The notes below the pieces were generated by a model. That model worked only from the letters and a program-made list of their open reading frames with translations, made no database searches and was not told the DNA's origin. Of a stretch of 9,117 nt of DNA, positions 1-5,532 are shown one piece after another. The stretch is from DATFLK01 sp035267815 (GTDB taxonomy: Bacteria > Pseudomonadota > Zetaproteobacteria > Mariprofundales > Mariprofundaceae): positions 1-9,117 of the forward strand of contig DATFLK010000049.1 of the NCBI GenBank assembly GCA_035267815.1, given 5' to 3'. The translations under genes were made by a program, and so were the position numbers. Position 1 is the stretch's first letter. Each line of letters opens with the position of its first letter.

Positions 1-1
1 C

Positions 2-244
2 AGCGTCGTACTGCCCCGGGTCTTTTTGCAGGCTGTCGATGCGGCCCGCAATCTCGGCAATCAGGTGGAAGGTCTGACCACCGTGGCCATCGACTCGCCG
101 GTCGGTCCGGGTCACATATCTGATGTGGTGGATCGCCTTTCCCAGCCCGGCGGACAGGGAAAATGGCTACCCGGCCCCGGCGAAATTCTATTGCCGCTAC
201 TGTTTGCGGCAGTTCAGGATGCACTGAGGGATGACATTGAATGA
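2..244 (+). CDS. C-terminal part of an unrecognised protein (5' end outside window)
   Basis: The frame is open from the first complete codon at base 2 to a TGA at 242-244, giving the last 80 residues of a protein that begins upstream of the window. The visible part starts SVVLPRVFLQAVDAARNLG and ends LLFAAVQDALRDDIE. It has alternating hydrophobic and charged stretches, a Gly/Pro-rich turn (QPGGQGKWLPGPGE) and an amphipathic final helix. It looks like a soluble globular domain end; there is no membrane segment. I do not recognise the family and assign no function. The frame overlaps the start of the following small gene by 14 bases, which suggests co-transcription. It is probably real because it runs unbroken with the codon bias of its neighbours and abuts an overlapping downstream gene. 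Confidence 0.6.
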   Translation, partial: SVVLPRVFLQAVDAARNLGNQVEGLTTVAIDSPVGPGHISDVVDRLSQPGGQGKWLPGPGEILLPLLFAAVQDALRDDIE

Positions 245-362
245 AGATGAACTGAAGCACTACTGGAACAAGGTGGATAAGAGGGCCCCTGTCATCAAGA
301 TCGGTGTGCTCGTCCTGCTCTGCGCCATGCTCGCCTATCTGTTAAGCCATATGCAAACCTGA
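231..362 (+). CDS. 43-aa single-helix membrane protein, hypothetical
   Basis: ATG at 231 to TGA at 360-362. The product begins MTLNEDELKHYWNKVDKRAP and then has one hydrophobic stretch (about residues 21-39, IKIGVLVLLCAMLAYLLS), ending SHMQT. This is the layout of a small inner-membrane protein with a charged, helical cytoplasmic N-terminus and a very short tail; topology is inferred from the Lys/Arg residues just before the helix. The start is fixed by an in-frame TGA at 225-227, since ATG 231 is the first start after it. A GAGGG directly abuts the ATG and is too close to be a standard ribosome binding site, so translation may depend on coupling to the overlapping upstream gene (14-base overlap). 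I do not recognise a family. Length and composition make it plausible but not certain. Confidence 0.5.
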   Translation: MTLNEDELKHYWNKVDKRAPVIKIGVLVLLCAMLAYLLSHMQT

Positions 363-381
363 TCTGGCCGACTGGATCAGG
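358..381 (+). other. Perfect 7-bp stem-loop upstream of dolP
   Basis: CCTGATC (358-364) pairs exactly with GATCAGG (375-381) around a 10-base loop that could add two G-U pairs. The hairpin includes the stop codon of the 43-aa gene and lies 11 bases before the dolP ribosome binding site. It is followed by ATAAAAAAT, not a T-tract, so it is not a Rho-independent terminator on this strand. It could be an mRNA stability or processing element, an operator half-site pair, or chance. Confidence 0.3.
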
Positions 382-403
382 CATAAAAAATCAAGGAGTT
401 CTC

Positions 404-979
404 ATGCAACGCTTCTTCTTTGTCCCTCTCCTGCTCGCCTCGTTGTGGCTCTCGGGCTGTATCGCCACAGCTCTGGTCGGCGGTGGCGCTGCTGCGGGAA
501 GCGCCGCGTTTGATCAACGTTCCGTCGGTCGTCACATTGATGACGACACTCTGGAAACGAAGATTTCGGTACGAATGGCTGCCGAGAAGGACCTTCCCTC
601 CCGCTGGGTCAGTGTCGACGTGATCAACGGCAAGGTACTGCTGACCGGCTACCTGCCGCGACAGGACCAGATCGACCGCGCCATCTGGATCAGCCGCAGC
701 TTCAAGGGAGTCAAAAGCGTCCGCTCCGATATCAAGCTGGGGAAACCTACCGCGGACGAGCTTGCTTCCGACTCGTGGATCACGGCCCAGGTCAAATCGA
801 AGCTGGTCGAGGACCCGGACGTATCAGCTTTTACCATTCATCTGGAAACAGTGGCCGGCAAGGTCTATCTGCTCGGTGTCGTCAAAAACGCTCACCAGCG
901 CTATCAGGCAGCCTCTGTGGCCAAAAAGGTCAAGGGTGTCAAAAGCATCGAAAACCTGCTGACCATCGACAAACATTGA
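404..979 (+). CDS. dolP: Two-BON-domain outer-membrane lipoprotein (DolP/YraP family)
   Basis: The product is 191 aa, the same length as Escherichia coli DolP. The N-terminus is a lipoprotein signal peptide: MQR, a hydrophobic run, then lipobox LSGC with acylated Cys19. The +2 residue is Ile rather than Asp, which is consistent with outer-membrane sorting. A short Gly/Ala-rich linker (about 25-34) leads into two BON domains, roughly residues 45-113 and 122-190, each with the INGKVLLTG or VAGKVYLLG strand pattern. DolP binds anionic phospholipids in the inner leaflet of the outer membrane and supports envelope integrity and BAM function; that role is known for the family and inferred here. The ATG is preceded by AAGGAG (393-398) at 5 bases. 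rfaE2 follows after 14 bp, so they are likely co-transcribed. I could not find a convincing sigma-E promoter, although E. coli dolP has one. Confidence 0.9.
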   Translation: MQRFFFVPLLLASLWLSGCIATALVGGGAAAGSAAFDQRSVGRHIDDDTLETKISVRMAAEKDLPSRWVSVDVINGKVLLTGYLPRQDQIDRAIWISRSFKGVKSVRSDIKLGKPTADELASDSWITAQVKSKLVEDPDVSAFTIHLETVAGKVYLLGVVKNAHQRYQAASVAKKVKGVKSIENLLTIDKH

Positions 980-993
980 CTCAGCCGACCTAC

Positions 994-1461
994 ATGACCC
1001 CTCTTCTCGAGGCCAAAGAGCGCGTTCATAACTGGAAACGCGAGGGCAAGCGCGTGGTTTTCACCAACGGCTGCTTCGACCTGCTCCACCCGGGCCACAT
1101 CTGCTACCTGCAGGAGGCCGGGGAACTCGGCGACATCCTTGTAATCGGCCTCAATGACGATGACTCGATCCGTCGACTCAAGGGTCCCTCACGACCGATC
1201 AACCCCCTTGAGGACCGGGCCTGCATGCTCGCTGCCCTGAAACCGGTAGATATGGTCATCCCCTTTTCCGAGGACACGCCGCTGAACCTGATCACCGCTC
1301 TGCTGCCGGATGTGCTGGTCAAGGGGGGGGATTACCAGCCGGATCAGATCGTGGGTGCGAAAGAGGTGCGGGAACACGGCGGTAAAGTGATCGTGATCCC
1401 TTTCAGGGACGGTCACTCGACCACCTCCCTGATCGCACGCATCCGGGAGATGCCGGTATAG
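994..1461 (+). CDS. rfaE2: D-glycero-beta-D-manno-heptose 1-phosphate adenylyltransferase (stand-alone HldE C-terminal domain)
   Basis: 155-aa cytidylyltransferase-like protein. The nucleotidyltransferase signature NGCFDLLHPGH is at residues 25-35 (HxGH-type His32 and His35), followed by VKGGDY and the second signature HSTTSLI (141-147). It transfers AMP from ATP to heptose 1-phosphate, giving ADP-heptose for the LPS inner core. In E. coli this activity is the C-terminal half of the bifunctional HldE; here only that half is encoded, so the kinase (HldA/RfaE1) must lie elsewhere. The ATG at 994 has no clear Shine-Dalgarno, and an alternative in-frame TTG at 976 overlaps the dolP stop, so translation may be coupled to dolP. 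The frame stays open upstream into dolP, but that extension carries no family similarity. Its stop TAG overlaps the likely start region of pdxB. Confidence 0.92.
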   Translation: MTPLLEAKERVHNWKREGKRVVFTNGCFDLLHPGHICYLQEAGELGDILVIGLNDDDSIRRLKGPSRPINPLEDRACMLAALKPVDMVIPFSEDTPLNLITALLPDVLVKGGDYQPDQIVGAKEVREHGGKVIVIPFRDGHSTTSLIARIREMPV

Positions 1462-2636
1462 GTTCCCGGCATCTCACCCTCGTCGCCGATGCGCATATCT
1501 GGGGTGTCGAGTCGGCCTTCTCCAAGCTTCTCGGATTCGATGTGGAGCTGCGCATCCTCGAACACAGGGAGATTACCCGCGATCGACTCAGGGATGCCGA
1601 TATCCTTCTCACTCGCTCCTCCACCCGGGTCGATGCCGACCTGCTGGATGACACATCCGTCCGTTTCGCCGCCACGGCTACCATCGGTGACGACCACTAC
1701 GACAAGGCATATCTGGCGGCACACGACATCGCCTTCGCCAACGCAGCCGGCTCCTCCACCGGCTCCGTACTGGAGTACATGGCCGCAGCCCTTCTCCACC
1801 TGCATGCCACCGATATCCTCCCCATCCCTGACGCCACACTCGGCATTATCGGTGCCGGCCGTATCGGTGGCAGGCTGGCCGGGATCGCCCGGCAACTGGG
1901 CATGCATGTGCTCATCAACGATCCCCCTAGGACTCGCCAGGAGGGTGGCGATGCCTTCACGGACCTGGACACCCTGCTCGCCACGGCGGATATCGTCAGC
2001 CTGCACACACCTCTGACAAAAGAGGGACAGGACCCCACCTTCCATCTGCTGAATGCGACGACACTCGATCTCTTCAACGGCCGAGGCCTTATCAATGCCG
2101 CTCGCGGCGCCGTGGTGAACAACAAAGCCCTCCTGAACTGGCTCGATACAGATCGGAAACATTTCGCCGTACTGGACTGCTGGGAGCATGAACCGGCCAT
2201 CGACCGGCAACTGTTGGCACACGACGGCACCGTACTGGCCACACCACATATCGCCGGGCACTCACTGGACGGCAAGGCAGCCAACACGCAATACATCTAC
2301 GACGCCCTGTGCTGCCATCTTGGCATCGAGCCAATATGGCACATGACAGATGACCTGCCTGACGCCAACACCGTGCCTGTGACGCTTAAGACAGGACGTC
2401 ACAGCCTTGAAGCCCTTCATTGGGCTGCACACTACCTGTACAACATTGAAGCGGATCACCGCGCCCTGAAGGCGTGTGTCGGGATGGACGAGGCAGCCAC
2501 GTCCAGGGCCTTCACGAAAATCCGACGCAACTATCCTGTTCGACGGAACTGGGATCTCATTCCGGTCCACTTCGAACCGGCCTGCTCCCCGGAGCTGTCG
2601 AGCATGGCCGCTGCACTCGGCATCAAGGTCGTATAA
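1458..2636 (+). CDS. pdxB: 4-phosphoerythronate dehydrogenase, apparent non-canonical start
   Basis: NAD-dependent oxidation of 4-phospho-D-erythronate, the second step of DXP-dependent pyridoxal 5'-phosphate synthesis, in the cytoplasm. This is a D-2-hydroxyacid dehydrogenase fold. Numbered from base 1458, the Rossmann GxGxxG is GAGRIG (132-137), the catalytic Arg216 is in NAARGAVV, Glu245 in WEHEP, and His264 in PHIAGHS. The PdxB-specific C-terminal dimerisation domain carries TKIRRNYPVRRNW. The sequence LTLVADAH near residues 6-13 matches the first beta strand of PdxB, so the true start lies before base 1476. Between the in-frame stop at 1383 and that strand there is no ATG, GTG or TTG. 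I chose ATA at 1458, which has GGGAG at 1445-1449, 8 bases upstream. The first conventional start, GTG 1542, would give 364 aa lacking that strand, against 392 aa from ATA and 378 aa in E. coli. Identity is secure; the start is not. Confidence 0.9.
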   Translation: MGSRHLTLVADAHIWGVESAFSKLLGFDVELRILEHREITRDRLRDADILLTRSSTRVDADLLDDTSVRFAATATIGDDHYDKAYLAAHDIAFANAAGSSTGSVLEYMAAALLHLHATDILPIPDATLGIIGAGRIGGRLAGIARQLGMHVLINDPPRTRQEGGDAFTDLDTLLATADIVSLHTPLTKEGQDPTFHLLNATTLDLFNGRGLINAARGAVVNNKALLNWLDTDRKHFAVLDCWEHEPAIDRQLLAHDGTVLATPHIAGHSLDGKAANTQYIYDALCCHLGIEPIWHMTDDLPDANTVPVTLKTGRHSLEALHWAAHYLYNIEADHRALKACVGMDEAATSRAFTKIRRNYPVRRNWDLIPVHFEPACSPELSSMAAALGIKVV

Positions 2637-2646
2637 GATGGTGCCC

Positions 2647-3192
2647 ATGAGTGAAAACAGCCACATGGTCTGGATGGATCTTGAGATGACCGGGCTCGAC
2701 CCGGATCGGGACACCATCCTGGAGATCGCCACCATCATTACGGACAAGGAACTTAACCCGATCGCCGAAGGCCCCAGTCTGGTCATCCACCAAAGCCAGA
2801 AGAAGCTGGACCGCATGGATGCCTGGTGCAGGGAACATCACGGTGCCTCGGGCCTGAGCGACCGAGTACTGGCCTCCGAGGTCACCATGCAACAGGCGGA
2901 ATCGCAAACGCTCGACTTTATCCGCGATCACGTACCGGAACGTGCCTCGCCACTCTGTGGCAACTCCATCCATCAGGACCGCCGCTTTCTAGTTCGTCAC
3001 ATGCCGACATTGGAGGCGTACATACACTACCGCAACGTCGATGTCAGTACGGTCAAGGAGCTGGTACGGCGTTGGTACCCCGACCTTCCCGCACCGGAGA
3101 AACAGGGCGCACATCTGGCACTCGATGACATCCGTGAATCGATCGAGGAGCTGCGCTACTACCGCCGACATGTGTTCGCCAAAACCGATTGA
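2647..3192 (+). CDS. orn: Oligoribonuclease (DEDDh 3'-5' exoribonuclease)
   Basis: 181 aa from this start, exactly the E. coli Orn length. It degrades 2-5 nt RNAs, chiefly dinucleotides such as pGpG, to mononucleotides and so completes RNA decay and cyclic-di-GMP turnover. The DEDDh residues are all present: Asp11 and Glu13 in MDLEMTGLDP, Asp111 in CGNSIHQDRRF, and His156 with Asp161 in HLALDDIRES. The start at 2647 (MSENSHMVWMDLEM) aligns with E. coli MSANENNLIWIDLEM. An in-frame ATG at 2638, one base after the pdxB stop and 9 bases after an AGG, would add MVP and is a real alternative. The gene follows pdxB at 1-10 bp and is almost certainly in the same transcript. Confidence 0.95.
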   Translation: MSENSHMVWMDLEMTGLDPDRDTILEIATIITDKELNPIAEGPSLVIHQSQKKLDRMDAWCREHHGASGLSDRVLASEVTMQQAESQTLDFIRDHVPERASPLCGNSIHQDRRFLVRHMPTLEAYIHYRNVDVSTVKELVRRWYPDLPAPEKQGAHLALDDIRESIEELRYYRRHVFAKTD

Positions 3193-3212
3193 AATTCCGT
3201 AGCCCTGCAATC

Positions 3213-3241
3213 TGGACAGCCAACCGGCACACTGCTTTACT
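3213..3241 (+). promoter_or_regulatory. Possible sigma-70 promoter for the 70-aa gene
   Basis: TGGACA (3213-3218) is one mismatch from the -35 consensus. It is followed after 17 bases by TTTACT (3236-3241), which matches the -10 consensus at 4 of 6. It lies in the 88-bp gap between orn and the small gene, in a sensible place for it. The -10 is weak, so read-through from orn may matter more. Confidence 0.35.
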
Positions 3242-3280
3242 TATTGGAGAGGGAGTCATCACGAAAAGAGAGGAGCAGCT

Positions 3281-3493
3281 ATGTTTCTGAAGGATTCGGA
3301 GACCAACGATCTTGTCGAGGTAGTCGACCTAAAAGAGGTAGTCGATCCAACCTCCGAACAGGTTACCGTCAGATATCAGGCAGGAGAAGAAGAGGGCGAT
3401 CCGGTGAAGGTCAACAAGACCAAGCTGGCATTCCCTTCGGGCGAAGCCCTGCCAAAATGCTGGCTGGACCCGCACTACCGGGTCAGTTTCTGA
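3281..3493 (+). CDS. 70-aa hypothetical acidic protein
   Basis: ATG at 3281 is preceded by GAGAGGAG, with AGGAG (3271-3275) at 5 bases, the strongest ribosome binding site on this strand. The product begins MFLKDSETNDLVEVVDLKEV, continues with an acidic middle (AGEEEGDPVKVNKT), and ends with a hydrophobic motif LAFPSGEALPKCWLDPHYRV. There is no signal peptide or membrane segment, and it has a single Cys. The Pro/Gly-rich end and the good ribosome binding site argue that it is a real folded small protein. I do not recognise a characterised family. It sits alone between orn and a strong terminator, so it is either the last gene of the orn operon or a one-gene unit. Confidence 0.72.
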   Translation: MFLKDSETNDLVEVVDLKEVVDPTSEQVTVRYQAGEEEGDPVKVNKTKLAFPSGEALPKCWLDPHYRVSF

Positions 3494-3577
3494 AGATATC
3501 CGACGATCCCGACTGGGTGCATCACCGCATCCGGTCAAGGAGCGCGATTTGGAGTCGCAATCGGGATTAATCTCCGG

Positions 3578-3608
3578 AAGCCGCGTGGATTCTCCACGCG
3601 GCTTTTTT
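3578..3608 (+). terminator. Rho-independent terminator
   Basis: GCCGCGTGG (3580-3588) and CCACGCGGC (3594-3602) form a perfect 9-bp GC-rich stem with a 5-base ATTCT loop. Six T follow at 3603-3608, and AA before the stem can extend it. It ends the transcript carrying the 70-aa gene, and probably the upstream operon, and insulates the tRNA gene. It is one-directional: the other side has no A-tract. Confidence 0.92.
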
Positions 3609-3640
3609 CATGCCTGCGGACATGCCAACCGCATTCATGC

Positions 3641-3669
3641 TTGCATCCAACGCGCTTTCCCCCTATAAA
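3641..3669 (+). promoter_or_regulatory. Sigma-70 promoter of tRNA-Phe
   Basis: TTGCAT (-35, 3641-3646), a 17-base spacer and TATAAA (-10, 3664-3669), followed by the GC-rich discriminator TCGCGGCC. This is the usual layout of stable-RNA promoters under growth-rate (ppGpp) control; that regulation is inferred from the discriminator. The predicted transcript start, near 3676, gives a 5' leader of about 20 bases before the mature tRNA. Confidence 0.75.
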
Positions 3670-3696
3670 TCGCGGCCTGACAGGTAAGCGGGTTAC

Positions 3697-3772
3697 GGCC
3701 AGGTAGCTCAGTTGGTAGAGCAGGGGACTGAAAATCCCCGTGTCGGCGGTTCGATTCCGTCCCTGGCCACCA
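3697..3772 (+). tRNA. tRNA-Phe (anticodon GAA)
   Basis: Full 76-base cloverleaf. The acceptor stem GGCCAGG (3697-3703) pairs with CCTGGCC (3762-3768). The D arm is GCTC/GAGC. The anticodon stem GGGGA/TCCCC (3723-3727, 3735-3739) encloses loop CTGAAAA with anticodon GAA at 3730-3732. The T stem GGCGG/CCGTC, with one G-U pair, encloses TTCGATT. The discriminator base is A3769, and CCA is encoded at 3770-3772. The core closely matches the E. coli tRNA-Phe arrangement. No integrase or direct repeat of the 3' end is visible here, so there is no sign that it serves as an attachment site. Confidence 0.98.
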
Positions 3773-3789
3773 CTTTTCCGAATATCCGT

Positions 3790-4887
3790 TCAGACCCCCT
3801 CTTCACCCATGTGGCCCTCCTCACCCATGTGGAACTGGTAGAAGCCACGCACCAGCTCCCCATAAATCACCTTGACCGAGAACATCACCGGAACGGCGAG
3901 AATCAGACCGACAAATCCGAAGTAATAGCCTCCAAGCATCACGCCGATCATGACTGTCAGGGGATGCAGGCTGGCTGATCTGGCCACGATTCTTGGCAGC
4001 AGGTACATGGCATCTACCGCCTGTGCCACGAACACCACGCCCAATGCCAACAATACCGAAACCACATCCGGATGATTCGAAAGCAGGGCCACCAGCACCG
4101 GCGGAACCTTGGCCAACGTGATGCCGAAGAAAGGGATCAGATTCAGCAGCCCGACCAACAATCCCAGCACCGGTGCGTAATCGATATCGGCCAACCAAAA
4201 ACCGACGGTGCTGATCAGCGACATCGACAGGGTCTGTATGAAGATACCGCGGGCATAGTGCTTCAATTGATCCGAGGCAACATTGTACACCATCCAGCCC
4301 ATCTCGAAGTAACGATTGGGTAGAAGTTGCATCGCTTCGTTTCGCAGGGTTCGAAAATCCTTGAGCAGGAAGAAGGTGATCAATGGCACCAACAGAAGTG
4401 AAAAGGTGACGTCGTTAAAATAGGAGGCCACCGATGCACTCATGCTCTCGGCACGCGTGGTCAGACTGTCCATGATCACCCGGGTCATTGCCCCGGGATC
4501 GAATCCATGACCCAAGTGATGGGCAAGCAGCCACGCATTCAGCTCCGTACATAGCTTCAGGATTCGACCATCGAGCAACGCGGCACGTCTTGAGAAATGG
4601 TCAAACTCGTGGCTCACCACGGGATAGAGAAACGACGTCAACGCCAACATAAAGAGCACCACGACCACCATGACAACGGCGATAGCCGCCGATTTGTTGA
4701 AATCACGCCGTACGAGGCTGTCCACCGATGGCGATAGCGACACATAAAGCACCGCCGAGAGCCCCAGCGTAAAAAGAATCGGGGCAGCCACGACAAGAAA
4801 GGCCGATACAGCCACAATGCCTGCAACGAAAACTATCGTTGCCAGCGACAACGGATGCCCCAGCATCACCTCGATCCGTTTATGCAT
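3790..4887 (-). CDS. AI-2E/PerM-family membrane transporter
   Basis: 365-aa polytopic inner-membrane protein of the AI-2E transporter (UPF0118/PerM) family. It has two hydrophobic N-terminal helices in the first 45 or so residues and a third near residues 65-90. A soluble stretch follows (about 95-155), and then a C-terminal set of helices containing the family-type segment LVGLLNLIPFFGITLAK and a final GYYFGFVGLILAVPVMFSVKVI. Members export small molecules or act as Na+/H+ antiporters; substrate cannot be read from sequence, and an autoinducer role should not be assumed. The ATG at 4887 has GAGG 5 bases before it. An in-frame TTG at 4902 is a weaker alternative. The gene overlaps the upstream cNMP-binding gene by 8 bases, so the two are translationally coupled. 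Its C-terminus carries a duplicated HMGEEG motif. Confidence 0.88.
   Translation of the reverse strand: MHKRIEVMLGHPLSLATIVFVAGIVAVSAFLVVAAPILFTLGLSAVLYVSLSPSVDSLVRRDFNKSAAIAVVMVVVVLFMLALTSFLYPVVSHEFDHFSRRAALLDGRILKLCTELNAWLLAHHLGHGFDPGAMTRVIMDSLTTRAESMSASVASYFNDVTFSLLLVPLITFFLLKDFRTLRNEAMQLLPNRYFEMGWMVYNVASDQLKHYARGIFIQTLSMSLISTVGFWLADIDYAPVLGLLVGLLNLIPFFGITLAKVPPVLVALLSNHPDVVSVLLALGVVFVAQAVDAMYLLPRIVARSASLHPLTVMIGVMLGGYYFGFVGLILAVPVMFSVKVIYGELVRGFYQFHMGEEGHMGEEGV
3797..3832 (-). repeat. Tandem 18-bp repeat encoding HMGEEG x2
   Basis: CACCCATGTGG occurs twice, 18 bp apart, within nearly identical 18-bp units (CTCTTCACCCATGTGGCC and CTCCTCACCCATGTGG followed by AA). In the transporter frame this is HMGEEG repeated in tandem at the extreme C-terminus. 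It is a small in-frame duplication; expansion or loss would not shift the frame. Confidence 0.7.
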
Positions 4888-5371
4888 CGCCACCTCGACC
4901 AACCAGAACGTTCTTCTCCATCAGACGTTTTCCCAGCATGGTCGCAAGATTCTGGAACAGTCGCGCTGCCTCCTTGGGCATGACAGACATCCACTCCTGC
5001 AGATCAGAACGCAGGAAGAAAAGCAGGTCGCAATCCTCCACCGCCGTCACCGTGGCCGTGCGCGGCAAGTCGGCCACCAGCGACACCTCACCGAACAGGG
5101 CGCCCCGCTCCATACGCTCCAGCTCCACATCATTGACTCTTACCACCACCTCGCCAGAGAGGATCAGAACCGCCCCCGCACCGGCGTTTCCCAGAGAGAC
5201 CACCGTCTCACCGGCGCTGTAGTACCGCCGATGCATACGTGATACCAACCGCCGGACCGACTTATGGGGCACCTGGTCAAAAAGCGGATTCTTTTCACAC
5301 AAGGCACAGGCATCCTCCACCCAATCTTCACTGGGGTAGAAAAGCCGTAACCATATGGCGCGGTGTGTCAT
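4880..5371 (-). CDS. Cyclic-nucleotide-binding-domain protein without a DNA-binding domain
   Basis: 163 aa. Residues about 28-145 form a CRP-like cNMP-binding beta-barrel: YYSAGETVVSLGNAGAGAVLILSGEVVV, then the phosphate-binding cassette FGEVSLVADLPRTATV (93-108) with Gly94, Glu95, Arg104, Thr105 and Ala106 all present. This supports binding of cAMP, cGMP or another nucleotide. There is no C-terminal helix-turn-helix; the protein ends in an amphipathic helix (EAARLFQNLATMLGKRLMEK), so it is a stand-alone sensor rather than a transcription factor. The ATG at 5371 has a perfect AGGAGG (complement of 5377-5382) 5 bases upstream. Longer in-frame starts up to 5509 lack this and add non-homologous sequence. 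It overlaps the AI-2E family gene by 8 bases, which suggests that it regulates that membrane protein; this link is inferred. Confidence 0.85.
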   Translation of the reverse strand: MTHRAIWLRLFYPSEDWVEDACALCEKNPLFDQVPHKSVRRLVSRMHRRYYSAGETVVSLGNAGAGAVLILSGEVVVRVNDVELERMERGALFGEVSLVADLPRTATVTAVEDCDLLFFLRSDLQEWMSVMPKEAARLFQNLATMLGKRLMEKNVLVGRGGDA

Positions 5372-5488
5372 AACACCCTCCTCTTCCGAGATGCGTGCCC
5401 ACGCATCATATATTGCGTTTGTCGGCATGGTCGTGCGATAGAACACAGTTAAACCGCCCGAGTTCGTGTAACAATAGCCGGGATATGC

Positions 5489-5516
5489 TTGGAACACGAT
5501 CGCATTCACCTATACT
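5489..5516 (+). promoter_or_regulatory. Candidate promoter of the PLD-VTT gene
   Basis: TTGGAA (5489-5494, 4 of 6 to the -35 consensus), a 16-base spacer and TATACT (5511-5516, 5 of 6 to the -10). It lies in the 161-bp divergent intergenic region 5372-5532. The predicted transcript start, near 5523, leaves only about 10 bases before the ATG at 5533. On the opposite strand TATGAT (complement of about 5405-5410) is a possible -10 for the cNMP gene, but I see no good -35 for it. Confidence 0.45.
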
Positions 5517-5532
5517 GAAACCAACTACCGAA

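Noticed and set aside
775..993. N-terminal extension of rfaE2 into dolP
   Set aside because: It covers the second BON domain in another frame and has no similarity to the adenylyltransferase family.
1413..2261. 282-aa open frame on the - strand
   Set aside because: It lies antisense to pdxB, which has all its catalytic motifs, and its composition (many Gly, Val, Gln, Cys) is typical of a high-GC shadow frame.
3506..3567. Distant inverted repeat ATCCCGA / TCGGGAT after the 70-aa gene
   Set aside because: It has only 7 bp with a 48-base loop and no further pairing, which is expected by chance at this GC content.
3697..3789. tRNA-Phe as an integration (attachment) site
   Set aside because: No integrase gene and no repeat of the tRNA 3' end is visible within the window, and the flanking genes look chromosomal.
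5395..5532. 46-residue N-terminal extension of the PLD-VTT protein
   Set aside because: The segment overlaps the candidate promoter, and the conserved family N-terminus begins at ATG 5533.
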